Shown here in pieces: positions 1 to 5,550 of a stretch of 8,964 bases of DNA; position 1 is the stretch's first letter, and each line of letters begins with the position of its first letter. Location of the stretch: positions 1 to 8,964 of the forward strand of contig JALRHE010000363.1 of the NCBI GenBank assembly GCA_023253235.1, in the 5' to 3' direction. This stretch comes from Steroidobacteraceae bacterium (GTDB lineage: Bacteria; Pseudomonadota; Gammaproteobacteria; Steroidobacterales; Steroidobacteraceae). A model generated the notes under the pieces. The model ran no database searches, was not told the DNA's origin, and saw nothing but the letters and a program-made list of their open reading frames with translations. The position numbers and the translations under genes were made by a program.

Positions 1-1
1 C

Positions 2-577
2 CGCGCGATGAAGGCGGCCATCTCGATGATTCGTGAAATGTGGGACTGGAACGCGATCCGTCGTGAAAAAGGACTGAAGACGGTGGATATGGGGATCGGT
101 TTGAATACCGACACCGTCGTCTCCGGCAACATCGGCTCACCCAAGCGCATGGACTACACCGTCATCGGCGACGGCGTCAATCTCGCCGCGAGACTCGAAA
201 GTGCTTGCAAGGCATACTCAGCACATATTCTGGCGAGCGAATCGACTATCCTGAAGTTAAAGGGCACCTATCGCTATCGCGACATCGACCTCGTCGTCGT
301 CAAAGGCAAGACACAGCCGGTTCGCGTTTACGAGGTGCTCGATTATCACGACAACAAGACCTTCCCGAACATGATTGATGTCATTACTCGTTTTGGCGAT
401 GCCATGCAGGCATACCGCGCGGGCGACTGGGAAAAGGCCAAGGCGGGCTTCGAGCTCTGTTTGAAGCTGAATCCGGAAGATCATCTGTCACAGACATATA
501 TCGATCGCTGCCACTATCTAGAAGCTCATCCCCCGGCGGGAGAGTGGAACGGCGTTTGGGTGATGAAAGAGAAATGA
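2..577 (+). CDS. Class III adenylate/guanylate cyclase, C-terminal part (5' truncated by window)
   Basis: This is the C-terminal half of a class III nucleotide cyclase, the family that makes cAMP (less often cGMP) from the nucleoside triphosphate. The frame is open to the window edge (Arg-Ala precede the Met at base 8), so the true start lies upstream. The metal-binding aspartates are also outside the window. Counting from the Met at 8, the end of the catalytic domain shows GNIGSPKRMDYTVIGDGVN and AARLE (about 40-64). It has the transition-state pair Asn58 and Arg62, and Thr51 sits where the second purine-specifying residue falls, as in CyaC-type adenylate cyclases. VKGKTQPVRVYEVL (98-111) closes the domain. 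A helical TPR-like tail follows (about 127-172), ending in a WNGVWVMKEK motif of a kind I recall from multidomain sensor cyclases. What is visible looks catalytically competent. The missing N-terminus probably carries a sensory domain (inference). The stop overlaps the next gene's ATG, so the two are probably co-transcribed. Confidence 0.93.
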   Translation, partial: RAMKAAISMIREMWDWNAIRREKGLKTVDMGIGLNTDTVVSGNIGSPKRMDYTVIGDGVNLAARLESACKAYSAHILASESTILKLKGTYRYRDIDLVVVKGKTQPVRVYEVLDYHDNKTFPNMIDVITRFGDAMQAYRAGDWEKAKAGFELCLKLNPEDHLSQTYIDRCHYLEAHPPAGEWNGVWVMKEK

Positions 578-1824
578 GTGGAGCATTGACCTGTCGACCG
601 TTGTTGCGATGGGCACTCGGCCATCTCGCGCCGCAGTGCACCGCAACACATCTGGAGACGCTGATAGCACTTGTCGATCGCTCGATGAACTTGCCGACGC
701 GCCACTACCATGATCTCGCGCATGCATTGATGGTGGCCGAATCGAACGACCCCCTCGACGCCTTGATCGGCTTGTTCCACGACATCGTCCAAGCGGGCGT
801 CGACGGCGGTTTGCCGCCTGATAGCGAGCATTACCTCACTGGTTTGGTGAACAGAGGCGACAGCGGTGAATTCAGGCTGCTCGACTCTGCTGAGGCCCTA
901 CAGGATCCCGTGTTCGATATCGTCAAGCGCTGCTTCGGTTTCTCTGACACGCAAACCTTGTCGCCATTTGCAGGACAGAACGAGTTCTTGAGCGCTCTCA
1001 TCGCCTGTAAGGCATTGGACGCAGTGCTGGATGCGGAACATCTAGCGGCCGTCTCGCTCGGGATAGAAGCCACCGTTCCATTCCGCAAAGATCCGCACTT
1101 GCTAGCGGCTTCTTACATGTCGGCGCTGGTCGACATCAATCACCGGCATCGATCGCAGATCGACGAGTCGGATATGCGCTCGCATATCCGCCGAGCCGTT
1201 CGCATTGCCAATCGGGATGTCCGCAGCTTCGGCGAGTCGGATTTATTGGCCTTCTTGGATGACACCTGGGGGTTGATGTACGAGTCATCGATCGAACTGC
1301 GAGCCGGCGGATCGGTCAGTGTCACGAGCTATCGTCAGACGCTACAAAAAATGACTCGCTTTCTGTCGTCGCTCGCGGCGCCGGTGATTTTCCGGCAGTA
1401 CGATGGCGAACCGATTCAATCAGACCATCAACACCGACTCGAATCGACGGCGCGCAATCTCGAAGTCATTGCGGACGTGATGCACGCGAAGTTGCTGGCA
1501 ACTGCCTTGATCGAATCGGCCGACAGCTTCGGATGCCGCTCGTTCATCCCCGCACGCCTGAAATCCATGCTGCGTATGACGACGACCGCCAGCGGCATGT
1601 CTGCACTCGATGTATTGGCAGCTGGCTCCACCGGCAAAGTAGAGTTCGACGTACGGCAGTCGCCCTTGTCGCACAGACTGCTGCAGCAGCTGCATCGAGA
1701 CGACATCCGCGCTCACATCAACGCCATCGATCTCGCCTCACCGGTCAGCAATCGCCTGATCGAACGGTTCCCGACCGACATTCAGTCACGCGCACGCGAA
1801 CTGGCGCGAGCGATGCTGCTTTAA
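574..1824 (+). CDS. Uncharacterised HD-superfamily metal-dependent phosphohydrolase-like protein
   Basis: I do not recognise a named family for this 416-residue soluble protein. Near the N-terminus it has an HD-type metal site: RHYHDLAHA (43-51), then LIGLFHDIV with His69-Asp70. The spacing (19 residues from His50 to His69) resembles COG4339-like HD phosphohydrolases more than mammalian-type cyclic-nucleotide phosphodiesterases, although YHDLAHA also recalls the PDE YHNxxHA signature. A further conserved-looking stretch is QNEFLSALIAC to IEATVPFR (135-171). The C-terminal about 240 residues match nothing I know; no signal peptide or membrane segment is visible. The ATG at 574 is chosen because it overlaps the upstream cyclase stop (ATGA); an in-frame ATG at 544 would add 10 residues inside that gene. 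The SD is weak (AAAGAGA), which fits translational coupling. Coupling to a cyclase makes hydrolysis of a cyclic nucleotide an attractive but unproven role. Its 3' end overlaps the opposing cyclase gene by four bases. Confidence 0.85.
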   Translation: MSGALTCRPLLRWALGHLAPQCTATHLETLIALVDRSMNLPTRHYHDLAHALMVAESNDPLDALIGLFHDIVQAGVDGGLPPDSEHYLTGLVNRGDSGEFRLLDSAEALQDPVFDIVKRCFGFSDTQTLSPFAGQNEFLSALIACKALDAVLDAEHLAAVSLGIEATVPFRKDPHLLAASYMSALVDINHRHRSQIDESDMRSHIRRAVRIANRDVRSFGESDLLAFLDDTWGLMYESSIELRAGGSVSVTSYRQTLQKMTRFLSSLAAPVIFRQYDGEPIQSDHQHRLESTARNLEVIADVMHAKLLATALIESADSFGCRSFIPARLKSMLRMTTTASGMSALDVLAAGSTGKVEFDVRQSPLSHRLLQQLHRDDIRAHINAIDLASPVSNRLIERFPTDIQSRARELARAMLL

Positions 1825-2900
1825 CGTCGATAGCTACCTGCGCGCTTGGCTTTCTCGGAGTCCGGTGGCGGCTTTAGCGGTGCAAAACCGGGCTCGCCGA
1901 CCTCGCAAATTTCGACCGGATCCTCCACGCCTTTAACCTCATAAAGACCGTGGTTGCGCCACTCGATATCGGGGATGCCATCGATTTCGTAGCCGTTGAG
2001 CATCTGGAAAGCATTGTCGTATGCGAATCGCGACATCAATATTTGCTTTCCCTGCGCAAGCGACATGATGCGGGCAGCTGTATCGACTTGGATGCCGTTG
2101 AAGTCAAACGTCTTGCCAGCCACCTTGGCGTTGTCTGCGTAGACTTCTCCGACATGGATTCCGACACGATCTTGGATGTTGGTGCCCTCGGCCTCGTTCA
2201 TATCTTCGACGCGACTCTGCATTCGCAGCGCAAAGGTCACCGCTTCCGACGGCGTAGCAAAGGCGATAAAGAACGAGTCGCCTGATGTGGACACCTCCTC
2301 GCCCGTCGCAGTCGACGCTAGGATGCTTCGTACCAGATCGTGATGCTGCCGTACGAGTTGCATGGCCTGCGCGTCACCGTACTCCTGCTTGAGCTTGGTG
2401 GATCCAACGAGATCGGTGAACAGCATCGTCACGACGCGGTTGCTCGTCGCTTTGCGTGCACCGGCGTGAATCGATGGCATAGAGCGATGCTCATCGGCAG
2501 CGGCAGGACTTGGAGCCGCTTGGGCTACGCGCGCAGCCGGCGACGGCACCGGGGTCGCAGCAGCTGCCGTACCGAAGGGGTCGAGTGCGACCTGAGCCAA
2601 CAGCCCATCGATGGCGGGTGACGACACCTTTTTATTGAGATTCGAACGAACCACGGTCATGTTCAAGACTTTGGACAAGACGCCGTGGTAACGACTGTCG
2701 GCGAGATAGCCGAGCCCGCTTGGCCCCTGCCAAACCACCACCACCTCGCCGTTGAGCCCGAAACCACGACAGATTTCGCGCATTTGCTTCAGGAGGTTTT
2801 GTTGATCGGCCGCGGAAACACTCGCCATCAGCGGCGAGAACGGCACGAAGACGAACTCGTTCCCCTGGATGCGTACGTGGGCGACTTGTACGGAATTCAT
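1821..2900 (-). CDS. Atypical class III nucleotide cyclase with N-terminal domain of unknown function
   Basis: A 359-residue cytoplasmic protein. Residues 1-95 form a compact alpha/beta-looking region of unknown function (VFVPFSPL, GEVVVVWQGP, VVRSNLNKK). Residues 108-140 are an Ala/Pro-rich linker. The class III cyclase domain runs from about 155 to 333: VTMLFTDLVGST (metal Asp163), TSGDSFFIAF (second metal Asp208), VGIHVGEV, FDFNGIQVDTAARI, then GLYEVKGVEDPVEICEVGE. Asp266 sits at the second purine-specifying position, seven residues before the transition-state position, and Arg277 is present. However, the usual base-specifying Lys is Ser204 and the transition-state Asn is Asp273. Activity or product specificity is therefore uncertain. 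The start ATG (2898-2900) follows GAGGGGGG at a good distance. It is divergent from the CNB-domain gene and shares its leader sequence, which suggests co-regulation. It converges on the HD gene with overlapping stops. The cyclase fold assignment is firm; the reaction is not. Confidence 0.93.
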   Translation of the reverse strand: MNSVQVAHVRIQGNEFVFVPFSPLMASVSAADQQNLLKQMREICRGFGLNGEVVVVWQGPSGLGYLADSRYHGVLSKVLNMTVVRSNLNKKVSSPAIDGLLAQVALDPFGTAAAATPVPSPAARVAQAAPSPAAADEHRSMPSIHAGARKATSNRVVTMLFTDLVGSTKLKQEYGDAQAMQLVRQHHDLVRSILASTATGEEVSTSGDSFFIAFATPSEAVTFALRMQSRVEDMNEAEGTNIQDRVGIHVGEVYADNAKVAGKTFDFNGIQVDTAARIMSLAQGKQILMSRFAYDNAFQMLNGYEIDGIPDIEWRNHGLYEVKGVEDPVEICEVGEPGFAPLKPPPDSEKAKRAGSYRR

Positions 2901-2906
2901 GATGGA

Positions 2907-2914
2907 CCCCCCTC
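2907..2914 (-). promoter_or_regulatory. Ribosome binding site of the atypical cyclase gene
   Basis: Read on the minus strand this is GAGGGGGG, six bases (TCCATC) before the ATG at 2900-2898. It is purine-rich and well placed, and it confirms that start. The run of six G is unusual for a Shine-Dalgarno sequence, and its match in front of the divergent gene is notable. Confidence 0.7.
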
Positions 2915-2933
2915 TTGATCGGATGCGAGCAGA

Positions 2934-2946
2934 CCATGAGTCATGG
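2934..2946. promoter_or_regulatory. 13-bp palindrome, candidate operator
   Basis: CCATGAGTCATGG is a perfect palindrome with 6-base arms around one central base. It lies in the divergent intergenic region, 34 bases upstream of the minus-strand cyclase start. If the candidate minus-strand -10 at 2971-2966 is real, the palindrome falls in the early transcribed leader, where a bound repressor could block elongation. No regulator is known from the sequence, and a short palindrome can occur by chance. Confidence 0.3.
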
Positions 2947-2965
2947 GACGGTGCCCGCTCGCTCC

Positions 2966-2979
2966 ATTATGAATACAAT
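2966..2979. promoter_or_regulatory. Overlapping candidate divergent -10 elements
   Basis: The AT-rich patch ATTATGAATACAAT contains TACAAT on the + strand (2974-2979), a good -10 for the CNB-domain gene with about a 50-base leader. It also contains CATAAT on the - strand (2971-2966), a plausible -10 for the cyclase gene. No convincing -35 hexamer is seen at 16-18 bases for either. If both are used, the two polymerases would compete for the same bases. Confidence 0.35.
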
Positions 2980-3022
2980 CGAGACGAAAAAAACGGGTCC
3001 GCTGCTATCCACCGCTCGCCGC

Positions 3023-3030
3023 GAGGGGGG
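3023..3030 (+). promoter_or_regulatory. Ribosome binding site deciding the TTG start of the CNB gene
   Basis: GAGGGGGG is followed by five bases (TCCAA) and then TTG at 3036. No in-frame ATG lies nearby; the ATG at 3049 is in another frame. The same GAGGGGGGTCCA sequence precedes the ATG of the divergent cyclase at nearly the same distance. Together these support the rare TTG start. Confidence 0.7.
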
Positions 3031-3035
3031 TCCAA

Positions 3036-3470
3036 TTGATCAAAATCGATGAAACTTTGTTGCGCGTCATCAGCGCGGTACCCGTCTTCGCCGGAATCGG
3101 TCGATTGGAGCTGATCGCCCTATTGGCGAACGCCAGTCGGGTCGAACGCAGCGTCGACCAGGTGTTCTTCGACGAAGGAGATGCGGGACAGACCTTCTTC
3201 GTCTTCATCGCCGGCACAGCCGCCATCGAAAAACGTTCCGATGGGGGTTGGCAGAACATTTTGGAACTGCGTCCCGGCGACACGTTCGGAGAAATGGCCA
3301 TCGTGGATGGCGGCAAACGATCTGCGAGGGTTCGTGCGACCTCGAATGCGGTCGCGCTCATGTTTCAAAAAAATGACATCGATTTGTCATTAGAAGCGGC
3401 CATTGTGATTTATCGCAACATCGCGCGGATTTTGTCGAAGCGTTTGCGCCACTACAACGAAAAGCTCTAG
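3036..3470 (+). CDS. Stand-alone cyclic nucleotide-binding (CNB/CRP-type) domain protein
   Basis: This 144-residue protein consists of a single CNB domain, the beta-barrel fold of CRP and of kinase regulatory subunits. Visible features are an N-terminal helix (LLRVISAVPVFAGI, 8-21), VFFDEGDAGQTFFVFIAG (43-60) and LRPGDTFGEMAIVDGG (78-93). The phosphate-binding cassette has FGE at 84-86 and RSA at 95-97: Glu86 would contact the ribose and Arg95 the cyclic phosphate. The final helix (about 118-143) is short, and there is no helix-turn-helix or other output domain. It cannot be a CRP-like DNA-binding regulator by itself, so it probably acts by contacting a partner. The start is TTG at 3036, set by a strong RBS. 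It is divergent from a cyclase, making it a plausible receptor for that cyclase's product (inference). A complete cassette argues for real ligand binding, but cAMP versus cGMP cannot be told. Confidence 0.9.
   Translation: MIKIDETLLRVISAVPVFAGIGRLELIALLANASRVERSVDQVFFDEGDAGQTFFVFIAGTAAIEKRSDGGWQNILELRPGDTFGEMAIVDGGKRSARVRATSNAVALMFQKNDIDLSLEAAIVIYRNIARILSKRLRHYNEKL
3372..3391. repeat. Inverted repeat AATGACA-N6-TGTCATT inside the CNB gene
   Basis: Perfect 7-base arms (3372-3378 and 3385-3391) flank six bases. The repeat is within the 3' part of the CNB coding sequence, about 120 bases before the phosphatase start. TGTCAT recalls a Pho-box half-site, but Pho boxes are direct repeats and this one is inverted. 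It may be a dyad operator for the downstream gene, or it may be chance. Confidence 0.3.
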
Positions 3471-3501
3471 CGCCGTCATCAAAGTCGAGTCTCGTTCCGG
3501 G

Positions 3502-3507
3502 TAGAAT
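3502..3507 (+). promoter_or_regulatory. Candidate -10 element (TAGAAT) for a leaderless phosphatase transcript
   Basis: TAGAAT lies six bases before the phosphatase ATG at 3514, in a 43-base gap with no Shine-Dalgarno sequence. A start point about 6-7 bases after the -10 would fall on the A of ATG, giving a leaderless mRNA. The -35 at 17 bases (TCAAAG) is poor. Confidence 0.4.
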
Positions 3508-3513
3508 AACCGT

Positions 3514-5520
3514 ATGACTGCGGAATACTTTGGCTCGATACTTGAACAACGTCTGTCCCGTCGCAGCTTCGTGGTGGGCACTGGCCTTACTACTGCGCTC
3601 ACAGCGCTACCGAGTCTTTCGCTCGCGGCGCAAGCAACGACGCCCGTGCAGAGAGCGGTGACCACCGCGATCGAGCCGACCCGAGCTGACACGCTGACCT
3701 TGGCTGCAGGCTTTCGAAGCGATCTTCTGATTCGTGCTGGCGACGCCTTGTTTAAAGACGTAGCGCCCATCGATGGCCAGACCATGCGATCGCTCGCTTG
3801 GCTCGACTCGGGGGCAAGCCAGCGTCAGGAAAAGCTCTTCGGAACCAACAACGATGCGCTCGCTTTTTTTCCCACGGGCATTGGTGGGACGACGGGCGTG
3901 CTTTGCGTCAATCACGAATACGTCATGGCCGAACTGTCGTTTGCAGAGTGGCCCAAACCGGGACCGAACCGCGCCGAGGCGCGGCAAGCCTGGATCAAAA
4001 GTCGTCCGCAGGCCGTTGCTTGGATGCAGGCCGCCCACGGCGTCAGCATCATCCAGTTAGAAAAAGCCCAGCAAGGCTGGCGAACCGTTAGCGATGGCCC
4101 GCTCACGCGACGAATCACTGCCAATACCCCGATGGATATACGCGGCCCCGCCAGAGGCCACGAGCTCATGCGTACAAACGCCGACCCAAGCGGCACGGTG
4201 GCATTGGGAACCTTCGCCAACTGCGCCGGTGGAAAAACCCCTTGGGGCACTTATCTGACGGCAGAGGAAAACATCCAAGATTATTTCGGCTCTGCCAAGT
4301 CATGGGCTGACAACACCAAAGATAACGCCACCGTCGAAGCACACCGACGTTGGCCGCTGCGAGAGCGCTCGGCCTATGGCTGGGATCTGGTCGATTCTCG
4401 CTTCGATGTACGCCAAGAGCCTCGTGAGCCACTGCGTCACGGCTGGATCGTCGAAATCGACCCACAACAGCCAACGGCACGACCAAAGAAGCGCACCGCA
4501 CTCGGACGTTTCTGTCACGAAGGCGCCAACACGATCGTGACTCGCGATGGCCGTGTCGCAGCCTACATGGGCGATGACGCCAAGTTCGAGTATGTCTACA
4601 AGTTCGTCAGTCGCGATCGCTACAACCCTCGCGATCGAGCCGCCAATCTGGATCTGCTCGATCATGGCACCTTATACGTCGCTCGCTTCGACGTATCGGG
4701 TCGAGGCGAATGGCTGCCGCTGGTACACGATGAGAATGGGCCGCTTAACTCGCGTAACGGTTTCTCGAGTCAGGCCGAGGTCGTCATCAAGTGTCGCGCG
4801 GCTGCCGATCTGCTTGGCGCAACTCCCATGGATCGCCCTGAAGACGTCGAACCGAGTCCGATCACAGGTCATGTGTATATGGCCCTGACAAAGAACGACG
4901 AGCGCCAAACTGCGAACAAACTTTTCAACGGTCGCACGGTCGATTTCGGACCGAACGCCGCTAATCCTCGGCCCCAGAACGACTTCGGTCACATCGTCGA
5001 GTTGATCGAGAACGAGTCGGACGCCGCCAGTACGCGTTTCACCTGGAACCTGTTCCTACTCGCCGGCGATCCGCGCAATACCCAAGCGAAGTTCCTCACC
5101 GATGCCGATGCGATCGCTGCCGGCGCACTGGCCCGCGAAGACCTTTACTACGCAGGCTTCGCCGATCGGTCCAAAGTCAGCCCCATCGCGTGCCCCGACA
5201 ATCTCGGATTCGATCCCACCGGACGACTGTGGGTGGTGACAGATGCCGATACGGGCCTGATCGGAAACAACGGGTGCTACGTGGTTCCCACCAGCGGCCC
5301 CGAGCGCGGCTATCTGCGACAAGTCGTCAGCGCTCCGGTCGGCGCCGAAATTTGTGGTTGCGAGTTCACACCTGATGGACGAACCCTATTTCTATCGATC
5401 CAGCATCCCGGCGAGGGTGGCTCGGTCGATGCGCCGATCAGTCATTGGCCTGACGGTAACGGCCTACCCGCTCGATCAGCGGTCGTCGCGATCAGTCGAG
5501 AGGATGGAAGCCCGCTGTAA
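3514..5520 (+). CDS. phoX: PhoX-family (DUF839) alkaline phosphatase, Tat-exported
   Basis: This 668-residue member of the PhoX family comprises metal-dependent (Fe/Ca) beta-propeller phosphomonoesterases that release phosphate from organic phosphate esters in the periplasm. The N-terminus is a twin-arginine signal: SRRSFV (15-20), a hydrophobic stretch to about 38, and a likely cleavage after AQA (39-41). Family motifs appear in order: TGVLCVNHEYV (127-137), NCAGGKTPWGTYLTAEEN (236-253), GRFCHEGAN (331-339), YMGDDAKFEYVYKFVS (351-366), DRPEDVE (440-446), CPDNLGFDPTGRLWVVTDA (560-578) and GAEICGCEFTPDGRTLF (610-626). Cys237 in NCAGG probably corresponds to the iron-ligand Cys of characterised PhoX (from memory). 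Length is normal, and all motif blocks are present, so it should be active. No convincing Pho box is seen upstream, so phosphate-starvation control is not visible. The -10-like TAGAAT just before the ATG suggests its own leaderless promoter. Other DUF839 proteins are uncharacterised, so the exact substrate is uncertain. Confidence 0.92.
   Translation: MTAEYFGSILEQRLSRRSFVVGTGLTTALTALPSLSLAAQATTPVQRAVTTAIEPTRADTLTLAAGFRSDLLIRAGDALFKDVAPIDGQTMRSLAWLDSGASQRQEKLFGTNNDALAFFPTGIGGTTGVLCVNHEYVMAELSFAEWPKPGPNRAEARQAWIKSRPQAVAWMQAAHGVSIIQLEKAQQGWRTVSDGPLTRRITANTPMDIRGPARGHELMRTNADPSGTVALGTFANCAGGKTPWGTYLTAEENIQDYFGSAKSWADNTKDNATVEAHRRWPLRERSAYGWDLVDSRFDVRQEPREPLRHGWIVEIDPQQPTARPKKRTALGRFCHEGANTIVTRDGRVAAYMGDDAKFEYVYKFVSRDRYNPRDRAANLDLLDHGTLYVARFDVSGRGEWLPLVHDENGPLNSRNGFSSQAEVVIKCRAAADLLGATPMDRPEDVEPSPITGHVYMALTKNDERQTANKLFNGRTVDFGPNAANPRPQNDFGHIVELIENESDAASTRFTWNLFLLAGDPRNTQAKFLTDADAIAAGALAREDLYYAGFADRSKVSPIACPDNLGFDPTGRLWVVTDADTGLIGNNGCYVVPTSGPERGYLRQVVSAPVGAEICGCEFTPDGRTLFLSIQHPGEGGSVDAPISHWPDGNGLPARSAVVAISREDGSPL
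3786..5117. repeat. Three GCGATCGC octamers within the phosphatase gene
   Basis: The palindrome GCGATCGC occurs at 3786-3793, 4613-4620 and 5110-5117. It falls in a different reading frame each time (coding for parts of Arg-Ser-Leu, Arg-Asp-Arg and Ala-Ile-Ala), so amino-acid or codon preference alone does not explain it. I saw no other copy in the window. The same octamer is the HIP1 repeat of cyanobacteria, but the gene content does not suggest a cyanobacterium. Confidence 0.5.
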
Positions 5521-5537
5521 GCAGAGGTCGATGGCCG

Positions 5538-5543
5538 TACAAT
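5538..5543 (+). promoter_or_regulatory. Candidate -10 element (TACAAT) for a leaderless dehydrogenase transcript
   Basis: TACAAT lies seven bases before the ATG at 5551, in a 30-base gap after the phosphatase stop. The only purine-rich tract (AGAGG at 5523-5527) is too far from the start to serve as an RBS. The best -35 at 17 bases (CTGTAA, 5515-5520) matches the consensus at three of six positions. This suggests a separate leaderless transcript rather than simple read-through. Confidence 0.4.
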
Positions 5544-5550
5544 CGGTCAT

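Larger units (their letters stand above)
2903..3034. repeat. 12-bp perfect inverted repeat bracketing the divergent intergenic region
   Basis: TGGACCCCCCTC at 2903-2914 is the exact reverse complement of GAGGGGGGTCCA at 3023-3034. The arms are 108 bases apart. Each arm lies directly in front of one of the two divergent start codons, so both transcripts would carry the same 12-base sequence, including the ribosome binding site, 5-6 bases before the start. Pairing stops at once on both sides of the arms. The identity extends beyond what a Shine-Dalgarno sequence needs (the TCCA tail is also shared). This suggests duplication, gene conversion or a common control element. Confidence 0.8.

Noticed and set aside
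544..573. Upstream ATG at 544 as start of the HD protein
   Set aside because: It lies well inside the cyclase gene and has no RBS; the ATG at 574 gives the usual ATGA coupling overlap.
1533..1877. Plus-strand frame overlapping the end of the HD gene and running into the opposing cyclase gene
   Set aside because: Arg/Ala/His-rich shadow frame with no recognisable motif, crossing two real gene ends.
3005..3361. Open frame of 118 codons on the minus strand opposite the CNB gene
   Set aside because: It is fully antisense to a gene with clear family motifs, has no RBS, and is low-complexity in composition; a shadow frame.
3404..3419. TGTGA half-site resembling a CRP operator before phoX
   Set aside because: The second half (TCACA) is absent at the required spacing, and the site lies inside the CNB coding sequence.
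3036..3470. CRP/FNR-type transcription factor
   Set aside because: The protein ends straight after the CNB domain and its last helix; there is no helix-turn-helix.
3385..3513. Pho box upstream of phoX
   Set aside because: Only isolated TGTCAT cores in inverted orientation are present; no tandem direct repeats with Pho-box spacing were found.
3786..5117. GCGATCGC octamers as proof of a cyanobacterial origin
   Set aside because: Three copies are far too few to diagnose HIP1, and HrpB, PhoX and the neighbouring genes fit a proteobacterium better.
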